Shown: piece by piece, positions 50,767 through 59,855 of the stretch
Numbering within the stretch: the first letter of the stretch is position 1
How the letters are laid out: the number at the start of each line of letters is the position of its first letter
Source of the DNA: Antricoccus suffuscus
GTDB lineage: Bacteria > Actinomycetota > Actinomycetes > Mycobacteriales > Antricoccaceae
NCBI RefSeq assembly: GCF_003003235.1
Contig: NZ_PVUE01000006.1
Coordinates: 1 to 64,000, forward strand
Direction: 5' to 3'
DNA length: 64,000 nucleotides
Position numbers and translations under genes: made by a program
The notes under the pieces: model-generated
The model's database searches: none
What the model was told of the DNA's origin: nothing
Seen by the model: only the letters and a program-made list of their open reading frames with translations

Positions 50767-52322
50767 TACCGCACCCCCTCTTCGGAGTAGGAATAGTTGG
50801 GTTCGGGCTCTGCGCCCGCGTCGACCTCGATCGCCGCCGGTACGACATCCAAGTCCGATGGATACAGGTCGTCGAACATCTCCCGGTCCTTTGCGGAATT
50901 CGTCAAGTAGGACAACACAACGAAGATGACGATCCCGGCAATAATGATCAGCGGCGCTGCGAAGAACTGTTTTGGCGGCACGACGAGCTCCTGGGAGGTC
51001 AGCAGCGTCATCCCGACATTGAGCACGAGGCCGGCGATGATCGAGACCATCGCGGCAATCCCAGTCCCACGACGCCAGTAGATGCCAAGTACGACGGGGC
51101 CGAAGATCGCCGCCGCGAACGCTGCCCAGCCGATCGAGCCAAGCAGATAAATGATCTGGTCGAGGTAGAGCCCGATGACCAGTGCGGCTAACACGATGAC
51201 GAGGCTGGCTAGCCGGTTCCACAGTAGGTCGCGCCGTACCGTGATCCGCAGCGCGGACATCAAGTCTCGGGTCAGCGCGGCGGCGCCAATGGTGATGAAG
51301 CTGCTCGCGCTCGACATGATCGCCGCCAGGAGCGCGACAAGCGCGAGCCCGGCGATGACCGGATTAGTGAAATGCGAGAGGAAGCTAGTCGCCGTGTCGT
51401 CGAGGTTGTCCGGCGCTGCGACCTTGCCTTCGATAATCGCCGACCGCATGCCAATACCAACGCCCAGGGAGAACAATGTCGTCGTGGCGTAGCCGATAGC
51501 GGCTACCGTGGCGCCCCATTTGAGTTCCTTCGTTGACTTGAGCATCAGAAACTTGTGAATCAACTGCGGCTGAGCAACCATTCCGAGGAACAGCATGATC
51601 GCGTTGGCCACGATCCAGACGACCGGTTGCACGCCGTCCAGCGCGACAAAGCGCAGGCTCTCGCCGGACAGGGTCGACATGACGTTGGTCCATCCTCCGC
51701 CGCTCACAAGCGCGAGGATGAAGATCAGCAATGACATCCCGATCATGATCAGGCCCTGGATAAGGTCGGTCCAGACGGCCGCTAGCATTCCGCCGGCCAT
51801 CGTGTACGCCGCGACGATGAGGCCGCCGATCCAGGTCGCGGTCATGAAGGGCACTCCGAGCAGGAGGCTGGTGATGACGCCGGCGGCAACGATTTGCGCT
51901 GTCATATAACCGATCGCGCCAAGAATCATCGCGATTGACATCCATATGTGGGCGCCACGACTCTGATACCGCACCCGCATGATGTCAGGGATGCTGTAGA
52001 CCTCGTGCTTTTGCGAGATCCGTCGCAGACGGCTGCCGAGCAGAAACCAGGCAAGCGCGAAGCCAATAGGCACGACGGTGGCGCTGATGACCGCACCGAC
52101 ACCCCAGGCCGACACCGTGCCGGTCGAGCCGACCATCCCCCAGCCACTCTGGATCGAGGAGAACGACGCGATCGCCATCACGAAGAAGCCAAGTGACTGG
52201 CCGGCGACGAGGAAGTCCTTCGACGACTTCATCTTCGTGTTGGCCCAGATGCCGATACCGACCATGACCAACAAATACAGAATCGCTACCAGCAAGATGA
52301 TTGTCTGGGAATCCATGCTCAC
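50766..52322 (-). CDS. Sodium:solute symporter (SSS family)
   Basis: 518 aa, about 13 transmembrane segments. Early LVMVGIGIWANTKMKSSKDFLVAGQSLGF (family SxxDFxxAGR-like), SSIQSGWGMVGSTG, the GYMTAQIVAAGVI core helix, TMAGGMLAAVWTDLIQGLIM (family signature) and SSASSFITIGAAALTRDL. Substrate not predictable; pantothenate, proline or carboxylates are typical. Start GTG 52322 (MSMDSQT), with ATG 52316 as alternative. Divergent from the DsbA-like gene. Confidence 0.88.
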   Translation of the reverse strand: MSMDSQTIILLVAILYLLVMVGIGIWANTKMKSSKDFLVAGQSLGFFVMAIASFSSIQSGWGMVGSTGTVSAWGVGAVISATVVPIGFALAWFLLGSRLRRISQKHEVYSIPDIMRVRYQSRGAHIWMSIAMILGAIGYMTAQIVAAGVITSLLLGVPFMTATWIGGLIVAAYTMAGGMLAAVWTDLIQGLIMIGMSLLIFILALVSGGGWTNVMSTLSGESLRFVALDGVQPVVWIVANAIMLFLGMVAQPQLIHKFLMLKSTKELKWGATVAAIGYATTTLFSLGVGIGMRSAIIEGKVAAPDNLDDTATSFLSHFTNPVIAGLALVALLAAIMSSASSFITIGAAALTRDLMSALRITVRRDLLWNRLASLVIVLAALVIGLYLDQIIYLLGSIGWAAFAAAIFGPVVLGIYWRRGTGIAAMVSIIAGLVLNVGMTLLTSQELVVPPKQFFAAPLIIIAGIVIFVVLSYLTNSAKDREMFDDLYPSDLDVVPAAIEVDAGAEPEPNYSYSEEGVR

Positions 52323-52422
52323 CTAACAGTCGACGTGGACCCCCGCAAGCGGTGTTAGTAGAGCATCATGTGTGATTCAGGTCAAGGAGCCGACATCAGA
52401 TGCCCGCACCTGGTCCGCGCGC

Positions 52423-52428
52423 TACGGT
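52423..52428 (+). promoter_or_regulatory. -10 box TACGGT, leaderless promoter of the DsbA-like gene
   Basis: TACGGT, 6 nt (GGAGTC), ATG at 52435. The GGAG could also act as a close ribosome site. Confidence 0.55.
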
Positions 52429-52434
52429 GGAGTC

Positions 52435-53166
52435 ATGAGTGATGCCGACATCAATTTCTATTTCGATCCTGTGTGCCCGTTCGCCTGGATGACAAGCAAG
52501 TGGGTCCGCACGGTCAGTGCGCAGCGCGACTACAGCGTCGACTGGCGATTCATCTCGTTGCGCAAGATCAACTCACACGTCGACTACGACGCGCAGTTTC
52601 CGCCGCGCTACGAGGCCGGGCATACGGCCGGCTTACGCCTATTGCGGGTTGCCGCTAAGGCACGTGCAGATCACGGCCGCGACGCCGTCGCCGCCCTGTA
52701 CGCCGGGTATGGCGCCCACATCTTCGATTCCGATGCACCAAAAAAGAGTGCCGATCCCACCAGCGACACCCGCGGCACGAGGGCCTTTGTCGAACCGATC
52801 CTCACCGAGGTCGGACTACCGGCGACATTGGCCGATGCGTTGGACGATGAGTCGTACGACGCATTGATCCAGACCGAGAGCGATGAGGCGCTTGCCCTCA
52901 CAGGTAAGGATGTCGGTACGCCGATCATCCACTTCGAACCGCCAAACGGTACGGCGTTCTTCGGCCCGGTGATCAGCCAGTTGCCGAACGACGAGGACGC
53001 AGTGCGGCTGTGGGACCACGTCGTCGGCCTGGCGAGTTTCCCCGGTTTCGCCGAGCTCAAGCGCAGCCTGCGCGAACGCCCGCAGCTACGCGCTTTCGGC
53101 GTCGCGCCTGATGCGACCGGCAAGAAGGAAGACTGGCACGGTGGAAGCCGCCGAACCAAGCACTAG
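52435..53166 (+). CDS. DsbA-family protein of the mycothiol-dependent nitroreductase (Rv2466c) type, single-cysteine active site
   Basis: 243 aa. The thioredoxin-fold start INFYFDPVCPFAWMTSKWVR places Cys14 in a C-P-F-A motif; Rv2466c has C-P-W-C, so the second cysteine is an Ala here. The cis-Pro region VGTPIIHFE, AFFGPVISQLPNDEDAVRLWD and FPGFAELKRSL are strongly like the family. With mshC in the window, mycothiol as partner is reasonable; a monothiol mechanism would be inferred from Ala17. The arfB gene starts 3 bp after its stop. Confidence 0.87.
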   Translation: MSDADINFYFDPVCPFAWMTSKWVRTVSAQRDYSVDWRFISLRKINSHVDYDAQFPPRYEAGHTAGLRLLRVAAKARADHGRDAVAALYAGYGAHIFDSDAPKKSADPTSDTRGTRAFVEPILTEVGLPATLADALDDESYDALIQTESDEALALTGKDVGTPIIHFEPPNGTAFFGPVISQLPNDEDAVRLWDHVVGLASFPGFAELKRSLRERPQLRAFGVAPDATGKKEDWHGGSRRTKH

Positions 53167-53169
53167 TCC

Positions 53170-53634
53170 ATGACCACCTCGCCGCCGAGCCGCGTCGACG
53201 GACCATTATTTGTCAACGACGCTCTTACTATTCCCGCCGCAGAGCTGAACTGGCGGTTCTCACGGTCCTCGGGTCCGGGCGGTCAAGGCGTGAATACGGC
53301 CGACAGCAGGGTCGAATTGACCTGGAGCCCGGACCGGTCGGCCGCGTGCTCGGCTCTCGGCGACCACCTCCGACTACGGTTACTCGGACGGCTCGAATCC
53401 CGTCTTGTGGGCGATGCGGTGGTCATCGCAGCCTCTGAGTATCGGGCTCAGTTACGCAATCGGGAGGCCGCTCGTCGGCGGTTGGCAAGTCTCATCCGCG
53501 ACGCGCTCGCGCCGGCTCCCCCGCGGCGGCGTTCGACGAAGCCAACGCGCGGTTCGGTTGAACGTCGGCTCGCAGGCAAGAAGGCCCGTTCGGTCGTTAA
53601 GTCGCGCCGGCGAAACCCGGGCGGCGACTATTGA
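53170..53634 (+). CDS. arfB: Ribosome-rescue peptidyl-tRNA hydrolase ArfB (YaeJ/ICT1)
   Basis: 154 aa. GGQ motif at residues 37-39 in SRSSGPGGQGVNTADSRVEL, the class I release-factor catalytic loop without codon-recognition domains. The C-terminal tail is basic (RRLAGKKARSVVKSRRRN), as needed to enter the empty mRNA channel of stalled ribosomes. Stand-alone and short as expected. Operon partner of the DsbA-like gene. Confidence 0.93.
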   Translation: MTTSPPSRVDGPLFVNDALTIPAAELNWRFSRSSGPGGQGVNTADSRVELTWSPDRSAACSALGDHLRLRLLGRLESRLVGDAVVIAASEYRAQLRNREAARRRLASLIRDALAPAPPRRRSTKPTRGSVERRLAGKKARSVVKSRRRNPGGDY

Positions 53635-53705
53635 GTGTCTGATCCAGTTCTGAACCGATTCGACGGGCACGTGATCGCGATAGGTTCTCCAGAAGGGCGT
53701 GAAGG

Positions 53706-55724
53706 ATGACCACGATGCACGATGAGCTACTTGTCGCCAGTGACGAGACGATCGACGACGCTGTCCAGCACGCCGATCCGCTGGTGTTGCGCGGTTTGGT
53801 GTATCAGTTGACTGGTGATGAGAGCCTGGCCTCAGGCGTGCAGGTCGAGACCGTGGTGTCGGGGTACCGGTCGAAACAGGTCATCGCCGAGGACTCGGAC
53901 GTGGCGATGATCCGGGACAAGGCGGCGGCGTTCCTCAAGTCGTGCCGCGATACCGGGCAGCACGAGGTCCCGTTCGGCCCGATGCAGCGACTACGGCGCA
54001 GCCTGAGCCTGATCGTCGGTTCCGAGGTCCCGGCCGCTGAACTGGAGTTGTGGACCGAGCAGCTTGGCATCGACCCGTTCGCGCGGGGTCTTGCGTGGAC
54101 TCACCCTCCGACGCCCGAACAGCTGCAGGACTTTTCGGTGATCGTGATCGGCGCGGGTATGGGCGGGCTGAACGCCGCGGTCCACCTCAGCGAGGCTGGG
54201 ATACCGTTCACCGTGCTAGAGAAGAATGACGAGGTCGGTGGCACCTGGTACGAAAACCGGTACCCCGGCGCCCGAGTGGACACGCCGAGCCGGATCTACA
54301 CGCACGTCTTCGGCGCCGACTTCACCTACCCCTCGCCGTACTGCGAACAAGCCGAGAACGAGAAATACGTCAACTGGATCGCGGACCATTTCGACCTGCG
54401 CAAGCACATCACCTTCGATACCGAGGTCAGCTCGGTCGTCTGGGACGAGCCGGCGAGCATGTGGACCGTGACCGCCGCCGGCCCGGACGGTGAACACACG
54501 TTGTCGGCGAACGCGATCATCACCGCGGTCGGGCTCCTCTCTCGACCCAACGTTCCGCACCTCGACGGCATCGAGCGCTTCCGCGGTCAGTACTTCCACA
54601 CCGCCCGCTGGCCCGCATCGCTGGATGTGACCGGTAAACGGGTCGCGGTCATCGGCAGCGGCTGCACCGGCTACCAACTCGTCCCCGAACTCGCGAAAAA
54701 TCACGACGTCGAGCACGTGTACTTGTTCCAGCGCACCCCCAACTGGGTCTACGACACGCCCGGCTACCTCAGCCCCTACCCTGCCCAGGTGAACTGGCTG
54801 GACCGCAACTTCCCCTACTTCGCGAACTTCGTCCGCTTCGCCTACTCGTGGGCGCTGCGCCCCAGCGCCACTGCACCGGCGAACGAGATCGACCCCGCGT
54901 TCAACGATCCGCACGCGGTCAGTGCCGCGAACAAGGAACTGCGCGACCAGCGCCTCGCATTCATGCGCTCGAAGTTCGCCGACCGCCCCGACCTCATGGA
55001 AGTCATGCTGCCCGACGCGCCACCGATGTCGGCCCGGCCAGTCCTGGTCGACCGGGACTACAGCATTTATGACGCGATCCAGCGCGACAACGTCACGCTG
55101 GTCCCCGAGGGCGTCGGGCACGTCACCGAAGACGCGATCGTCCTGGACGACGGCACCGAATACCCCGTCGACGTGATCGTCCTGGCGACCGGGTTCCGCG
55201 CGAACGACTTCTTGTGGCCGATGGACATCCGCGGCCGGGACGGCGCAGCGGTCGAAGACCTGTGGCAGAAGGACGGCGCGCGGGCCTACCTCGGGAACCT
55301 GATGCCCGGGTTCCCCAACTTCTTCATGCTCTACGGCCCTAACACCAACGCCAACGTCGGATTCGCCGCGATCCACCTCGAGGAACTCGTCACCAGGTTC
55401 GCGTTGAAGTGCATCGAAGCGCTCGTCACCAGCGACAAGCACACTGTCGAGGTCACGACCGATGCTTACTGGAAATACAACGACGCTCTCGACGAGGCCG
55501 CCGCGACCAAGGCCTACCTCGACCGCCGTGCGCGCAACTACTACACCAATGAGCACGGCCGTTCAGCCACGAACGGCGCCTTCGATGCCCGGCTGTTGTG
55601 GGAATGGCTCCGCGATCCCGGCAACAGGCCACCACCCACCCCGAAGACCGACGACGAAGCCGACATCATGCGCATGAGGGGCATTATCTCGCCGTACTTC
55701 GGCGACGACCTCACTCTCTCCTGA
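53706..55724 (+). CDS. Flavin-containing (Baeyer-Villiger type) monooxygenase
   Basis: 672 aa. Residues 1-~138 form an N-terminal helical extension absent from shorter BVMOs (VLRGLVYQLTGDESLASG). FAD motif VIVIGAGMGGLNAAVHL (~142), ENRYPGARVDTPS, the BVMO fingerprint FRGQYFHTARWP, and NADP motif VAVIGSGCTGYQLVPE follow, then VIVLATGFRANDFLWP. Converts ketones to esters/lactones in related enzymes; substrate unknown here. ATG 53706 has AGAAGG upstream. It converges with the catabolic operon, 27 bp apart. Confidence 0.9.
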   Translation: MTTMHDELLVASDETIDDAVQHADPLVLRGLVYQLTGDESLASGVQVETVVSGYRSKQVIAEDSDVAMIRDKAAAFLKSCRDTGQHEVPFGPMQRLRRSLSLIVGSEVPAAELELWTEQLGIDPFARGLAWTHPPTPEQLQDFSVIVIGAGMGGLNAAVHLSEAGIPFTVLEKNDEVGGTWYENRYPGARVDTPSRIYTHVFGADFTYPSPYCEQAENEKYVNWIADHFDLRKHITFDTEVSSVVWDEPASMWTVTAAGPDGEHTLSANAIITAVGLLSRPNVPHLDGIERFRGQYFHTARWPASLDVTGKRVAVIGSGCTGYQLVPELAKNHDVEHVYLFQRTPNWVYDTPGYLSPYPAQVNWLDRNFPYFANFVRFAYSWALRPSATAPANEIDPAFNDPHAVSAANKELRDQRLAFMRSKFADRPDLMEVMLPDAPPMSARPVLVDRDYSIYDAIQRDNVTLVPEGVGHVTEDAIVLDDGTEYPVDVIVLATGFRANDFLWPMDIRGRDGAAVEDLWQKDGARAYLGNLMPGFPNFFMLYGPNTNANVGFAAIHLEELVTRFALKCIEALVTSDKHTVEVTTDAYWKYNDALDEAAATKAYLDRRARNYYTNEHGRSATNGAFDARLLWEWLRDPGNRPPPTPKTDDEADIMRMRGIISPYFGDDLTLS

Positions 55725-55751
55725 TGCACGGCGGTGGTTCGCTCCCAGCCG

Positions 55752-57293
55752 CTACTGAGCGCTATCGCCGACGTACAGCTCACGCAGTTGGCGTTTGAGG
55801 ATTTTCCCGGTGGCGGTGCGGGGCAGCTCATCGACAAACAGCACCGAGCGAGGGCATTTGAAATGCGCAATCCGTTGCCGCGCCCACGCGATGATCTCAT
55901 CGCCGGTGGCCCGCGCATTCGGCTGCAAGACAACGACCGCTGCTACGCTCTCGCCCCATTTCTCGTCCGGTACCCCGACGACGGCAACATCAGCGATTGC
56001 CTCGTGACGGTGCAACGCCTGCTCGACCTCGACCGGATAGACATTCTCGCCGCCCGTAATAACCATGTCCTTCTTGCGGTCGACAATGTAGAGATACTCG
56101 CCCTCGTCGGACCGCGCGAGGTCTCCTGTATGGAACCAGCCGCCACGCATGGCCGCCGCTGTTTCGATCGGCTTGTTCCAGTAACCGGCGAAGATCGTCG
56201 GTCCGCGGAAAACCATTTCGCCGACGACTCCCGTCGGCACGTCGTTGTCAGCCTCATCGACGATGCGAGTGTCGACATGGTGGACGGGGCGGCCAATAGA
56301 GCCGAGGTGCTCGACAATGTCGGCCTTATCCAGATACGACGCAATGGGTGACGTCTCGGTCAGGCCGAAGCCCTCGCTTAGCTCTGCGCCGAGTCGCCCG
56401 AGCTCCTCGATGACGACCAACGGTGTTGGCGCGCCCCCGGAGAGGTTGAACCTCAACGAGCTGAAGTCATAGTCGATCTCCCCTGCGGCTTTCGCGATGG
56501 CCGCCCACATCGCCGGTACTGCGAAGGTCACGGTTACGTGATGACGCGCCACCGCCTTGATCCACTCCACCGGGTCGAATGTTTCCATCACGACGGTCGT
56601 GCCCCCGACGTAGAGAAGTGCGGTCGTGTGGATACCGAGTGCCCCGATATGGAACATCGGTGCAGCCGCGATCGAGATATCGGCACGCCCGATTCCGTCG
56701 TCCAGGTTTGCGTTGTGCACCGCGTTCCAGAGAAAGTTGCCGTGCGTCAGCATGGCGCCCTTGGGAAATCCTGTCGTGCCCGACGTGTACATGATCGTGC
56801 AGATGTCGTCCAGTTCGACATCAGCCACCGCACGTGAGGAGTCCCCCTCGGCGATCAGCGTCTCGTAGGTGCTGGTCCGTCCGTTTTGCAACCGCTCGTT
56901 GTCGGGCACCTCGATCAGCCGTCCGTCCTCACCGGCGGCCTCTCGTACGGTGCCAGCGAAGCCGGGCGAGTGGAAGATCAGTTTCGCGCCGCAGTCGTCG
57001 AGAATGTAGTTGATCTCAGATGCACTCAGGCGCCAGTTGATCGGTACGCCGATCGCACCCAGTTTCCATATCGCAAACAGGATTTCGAGCATTGGGACGC
57101 CATTGAGGGTCACAAGTGCTACGCGGTCGCCTTTCGCGACTCCGATATCCCGCAGCGCCGCGGCCAGCGCATTGGTCCTGTCTTCGAGTTCCCGAAACGT
57201 CGTTGCCGCCCCGGTCTCGGCGTTGATAAACGCAGTTTGGTTGCCATTACGTAGCGCGTGGATCGTGGGCCAGTGCCCAGTCCCGTGGTCCAT
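55752..57293 (-). CDS. AMP-dependent acyl-CoA synthetase
   Basis: 513 aa from ATG 57293 (MDHGTGHW), which has GGGAG 6 nt upstream; the frame extends to 57368 but overlaps the upstream gene. ANL motifs: MYTSGTTGFPKGAM, LSGGAPTP, EGFGLTETSP, GWFHTGDLARSDEGEYLYIVDRKKDM (split: WFHTGDLA, YIVDRKKDM) and catalytic Lys in RTATGKILKRQL. It is the last gene of the catabolic operon and may activate the acid released by the lyases. The exact acid cannot be predicted. Confidence 0.88.
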   Translation of the reverse strand: MDHGTGHWPTIHALRNGNQTAFINAETGAATTFRELEDRTNALAAALRDIGVAKGDRVALVTLNGVPMLEILFAIWKLGAIGVPINWRLSASEINYILDDCGAKLIFHSPGFAGTVREAAGEDGRLIEVPDNERLQNGRTSTYETLIAEGDSSRAVADVELDDICTIMYTSGTTGFPKGAMLTHGNFLWNAVHNANLDDGIGRADISIAAAPMFHIGALGIHTTALLYVGGTTVVMETFDPVEWIKAVARHHVTVTFAVPAMWAAIAKAAGEIDYDFSSLRFNLSGGAPTPLVVIEELGRLGAELSEGFGLTETSPIASYLDKADIVEHLGSIGRPVHHVDTRIVDEADNDVPTGVVGEMVFRGPTIFAGYWNKPIETAAAMRGGWFHTGDLARSDEGEYLYIVDRKKDMVITGGENVYPVEVEQALHRHEAIADVAVVGVPDEKWGESVAAVVVLQPNARATGDEIIAWARQRIAHFKCPRSVLFVDELPRTATGKILKRQLRELYVGDSAQ

Positions 57294-57351
57294 TGTCACT
57301 CCCACCGTCGATTGGCAGAAATGTAGCAGAGCATGGCCATGTTTCTTGTGG

Positions 57352-58254
57352 CTAATCACCACGCGCATCGTGCAACCGGGCGGCTAGGGAGGCGACACGC
57401 GCGTCCACACTGAGCCACTCATCAAGGCGGACAGCCGCCTGGCGCTCCGGCCATGTCACCATCTGATCGAGGAGATCCACCGTGCCTCCGCTGGCCTTGA
57501 GAACACGCAAGGCGGTGTTAGCACCAGCCATCGCCATACGTAGCACACTATTGGCATACAGGATGACCGCGAAGCCCATGCTCGCGAGCTCATCGGGCGC
57601 CAGCACCGGCGTACGACCACCCTCGACCATGTTGATCATGAGTGGAGCGGCGACGCCGTCGGCGATCGCCCGCAGCTCTTCTGAGGAGGTCGGAGCTTCG
57701 ACGAAGACCAGATCGGCGCCGGCCGCCGCGTAATCGTTTGCGCGAAGTATCGCGGACGAGATGCCTTCCACTGCAATCGCATCGGTGCGAGCCACGATCA
57801 CCAGGTCAGGATCGCGGCGGGCCTCGACAGCGGCGAAGACACGTTCCAGCATCTCCTGACGCGAGACGATCGCCTTATCGTCGAAATGTCCACACCGCTT
57901 GGGATTGACCTGGTCTTCGATTTGTACGCCGGCGACGCCGTGATTCTCGAACTCGCGGACGGTGCGAGTCACGTTGAGCGCATTGCCGTATCCAGTGTCG
58001 ATATCAGCGAGCACCGGCAACGGCGTGGCTTCGGCAATCCGGCCGCTCACAGCGGCGAGCTCGCTCATACCCATGAGCCCCAGATCCGGTAGCCCGAGAG
58101 TCATATTGCTGATTCCGGCGCCGGTCGCGTACAACGCCTCGAAGCCCGCGTCGTAAGCGAGCCGCGCAAAGAGCGGGCTTACGACGCCGGGAAGCAGTAA
58201 TGGTTCTGCCCTGCCGAGAAATTCGCGCAGCAATCGTCCGGGACTTCGGTCCAT
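57352..58254 (-). CDS. Isocitrate lyase/PEP mutase superfamily lyase, copy 1
   Basis: 300 aa. TIM-barrel lyase with LPVLADIDTGYGNALNVTRTV (metal Asp), GVQIEDQVNPKRCGHFDDKAIV (catalytic loop with the K-R-C-G-H signature) and LVIVARTDAI. Relatives cleave methylisocitrate, dimethylmalate or oxaloacetate; the presence of the loop Cys favours C-C lyase rather than PEP mutase activity. ATG 58254 has AGGGAGG 8 nt upstream. Follows the permease gene by 33 bp. Confidence 0.9.
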   Translation of the reverse strand: MDRSPGRLLREFLGRAEPLLLPGVVSPLFARLAYDAGFEALYATGAGISNMTLGLPDLGLMGMSELAAVSGRIAEATPLPVLADIDTGYGNALNVTRTVREFENHGVAGVQIEDQVNPKRCGHFDDKAIVSRQEMLERVFAAVEARRDPDLVIVARTDAIAVEGISSAILRANDYAAAGADLVFVEAPTSSEELRAIADGVAAPLMINMVEGGRTPVLAPDELASMGFAVILYANSVLRMAMAGANTALRVLKASGGTVDLLDQMVTWPERQAAVRLDEWLSVDARVASLAARLHDARGD

Positions 58255-58287
58255 CGCTCTCGCCTCCCTATCGAATAGGTCCTGCCA

Positions 58288-59049
58288 TTAGTCGATACCG
58301 AACCGCGAGTGCACCTTCCGCTCCGCCCACGTGATCAACAGCGTCGGGATCAGCGCGATAACAGCAATCAGGATGACTTCCCCCATGATGTTTGCCATCC
58401 GCACCTGGGTGACATTGCGTAGAAGCTCGAAGCCGAGACCAGATGCGCCCGAGAACATCTCGGCCAACAGCAGCCCGAGAAACGCGAGTCCGAAGGAGAT
58501 CCGCATTCCGGTGACGATCGTCGGCACGAGCGTCGGTAGCAAAATCCGCCGAAACAGGTTTGGGAAGGTCATACGCAGGCTCGCACCTAGTTTCAGGTGC
58601 AATACCGATACAGAGATCGTCCCCTCTACCATCAGCAGAAACATCGGCAAGAAGCCTGACATGAAGGCAAATGCGAATCGGCTCAGGTCCCCGATCCCCA
58701 GAAGAAGGAGGAAGATCGGGTACAGCACAATCTTCGGGACACTATTCGCGGCGTAACACACGGGCAACAGCGCTTGTGTCCAAAACTGGCTCAGGCCAAG
58801 CCCGATGCCGAGGACGGTGCCTACTACGACACAGGTAACGAAGCTCAGTGCCAGCATCTGAACGGTGGCACCAATACTGCCGATGAAGCTCGACCTCGAC
58901 AAGTCCTCGCCGAGCTTCTGAATCGATTCCAGCGGATTGGGAAATACCCGCGACTGAAGTATTGTCGCCGTGATCCACCAGATAGCAATCAGCCCAATTG
59001 CAAGCGCCACTGGCTCGACAATCCCGCGCCTGCGCGCCGACGCACTCAT
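58288..59049 (-). CDS. NitT/TauT-type ABC transporter permease
   Basis: 253 aa, about six transmembrane segments with the EAA loop region LGASLRMTFPNLFRRILLPT before the last two. ATG 59049 overlaps the upstream permease stop (ATGA), so MSASARRRG is the preferred start over 59061. Part of a two-permease importer, which is unusual only in having two different permease genes side by side. Confidence 0.88.
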   Translation of the reverse strand: MSASARRRGIVEPVALAIGLIAIWWITATILQSRVFPNPLESIQKLGEDLSRSSFIGSIGATVQMLALSFVTCVVVGTVLGIGLGLSQFWTQALLPVCYAANSVPKIVLYPIFLLLLGIGDLSRFAFAFMSGFLPMFLLMVEGTISVSVLHLKLGASLRMTFPNLFRRILLPTLVPTIVTGMRISFGLAFLGLLLAEMFSGASGLGFELLRNVTQVRMANIMGEVILIAVIALIPTLLITWAERKVHSRFGID

Positions 59050-59855
59050 CGGCGCCGCCAATCGAGCTTGGACAGCAATCGGGTGAGTCCGATGTTGGCC
59101 ACAAGCGCGAGCATCGCGACGATCAGGACGGCGCCGTACATATCCTTGGTCGCGAAGCTGTCATACGAATATGAGATGAAGTGCCCTAAACCTTGCGTCG
59201 AAAGGATGAACTCCATCGCAAGTGCTGCAATCACCGAGTAGGCCATACATAGCTTCAATCCGGCCGCGATATCTGGCATCGCCGCTGGAAGCAGGATCTT
59301 CTTGAAGTACTGAGTTCGACCCATTCCGAGGGTGCTCGCCAACTTGCGTACGACTTCGGGTACGGCGTTGAAACCGTTGAGCGAGTTGAGGATCACCACC
59401 ACCACGCCGAACGCCGTCGTCAGCGCGATGATCGGCAGGCTCCCGGTCCCAAACAGCACGACCATGATCGGGTACATCGCGAACGTCGGCACCGCATAAA
59501 ACACGTTGAGGTACGGCGACAGTGATCGCCTGCAGGCGCCCCAGCGCCACATCGCGTACGCGACAAGGACTCCTAGAACCGATGCGGCCACAAAACTCAC
59601 CACAATGATGATCACCGAGCGCAGTAGGTCGTTGACCAGAAACGCTGAATCGCCGAGCAGATCGAACGCAGTTGTTGCCATCGTGCTGACGGGTACGAGT
59701 TTGAACGAGCTCACAGCTCCGGACTGAACGATCAACTCGACGATGACGAAGAAACCGACGACCACGACCACAGACCACATAGGGGGCGATAGCAGCGCGA
59801 TGCGCCGCGGCTTTGGACGTAAGTATCGAGGTACCACCGAGCGCCGACTCGTCAT
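59046..59855 (-). CDS. NitT/TauT-type ABC transporter permease (second)
   Basis: 269 aa, about six transmembrane segments, EAA region VRKLASTLGMGRTQYFKKILLPA. The N-terminus is basic (RYLRPKPRRI). Overlaps the ATPase gene stop by 4 bp and the next permease start by 4 bp. Presumably a heterodimeric pore with the neighbouring permease. Confidence 0.88.
   Translation of the reverse strand: MTSRRSVVPRYLRPKPRRIALLSPPMWSVVVVVGFFVIVELIVQSGAVSSFKLVPVSTMATTAFDLLGDSAFLVNDLLRSVIIIVVSFVAASVLGVLVAYAMWRWGACRRSLSPYLNVFYAVPTFAMYPIMVVLFGTGSLPIIALTTAFGVVVVILNSLNGFNAVPEVVRKLASTLGMGRTQYFKKILLPAAMPDIAAGLKLCMAYSVIAALAMEFILSTQGLGHFISYSYDSFATKDMYGAVLIVAMLALVANIGLTRLLSKLDWRRR

Noticed and set aside
50766-51222. Extended start for the small membrane protein
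   Set aside because: This part of the frame is inside the symporter gene and is Arg-rich with no helices; the ATG at 50766 is coupled to the symporter stop.
54216-55556. 446-codon minus-strand open frame opposite the Baeyer-Villiger monooxygenase gene
   Set aside because: Antisense to a clearly conserved gene with intact FAD and NADP motifs; no recognisable motif of its own.
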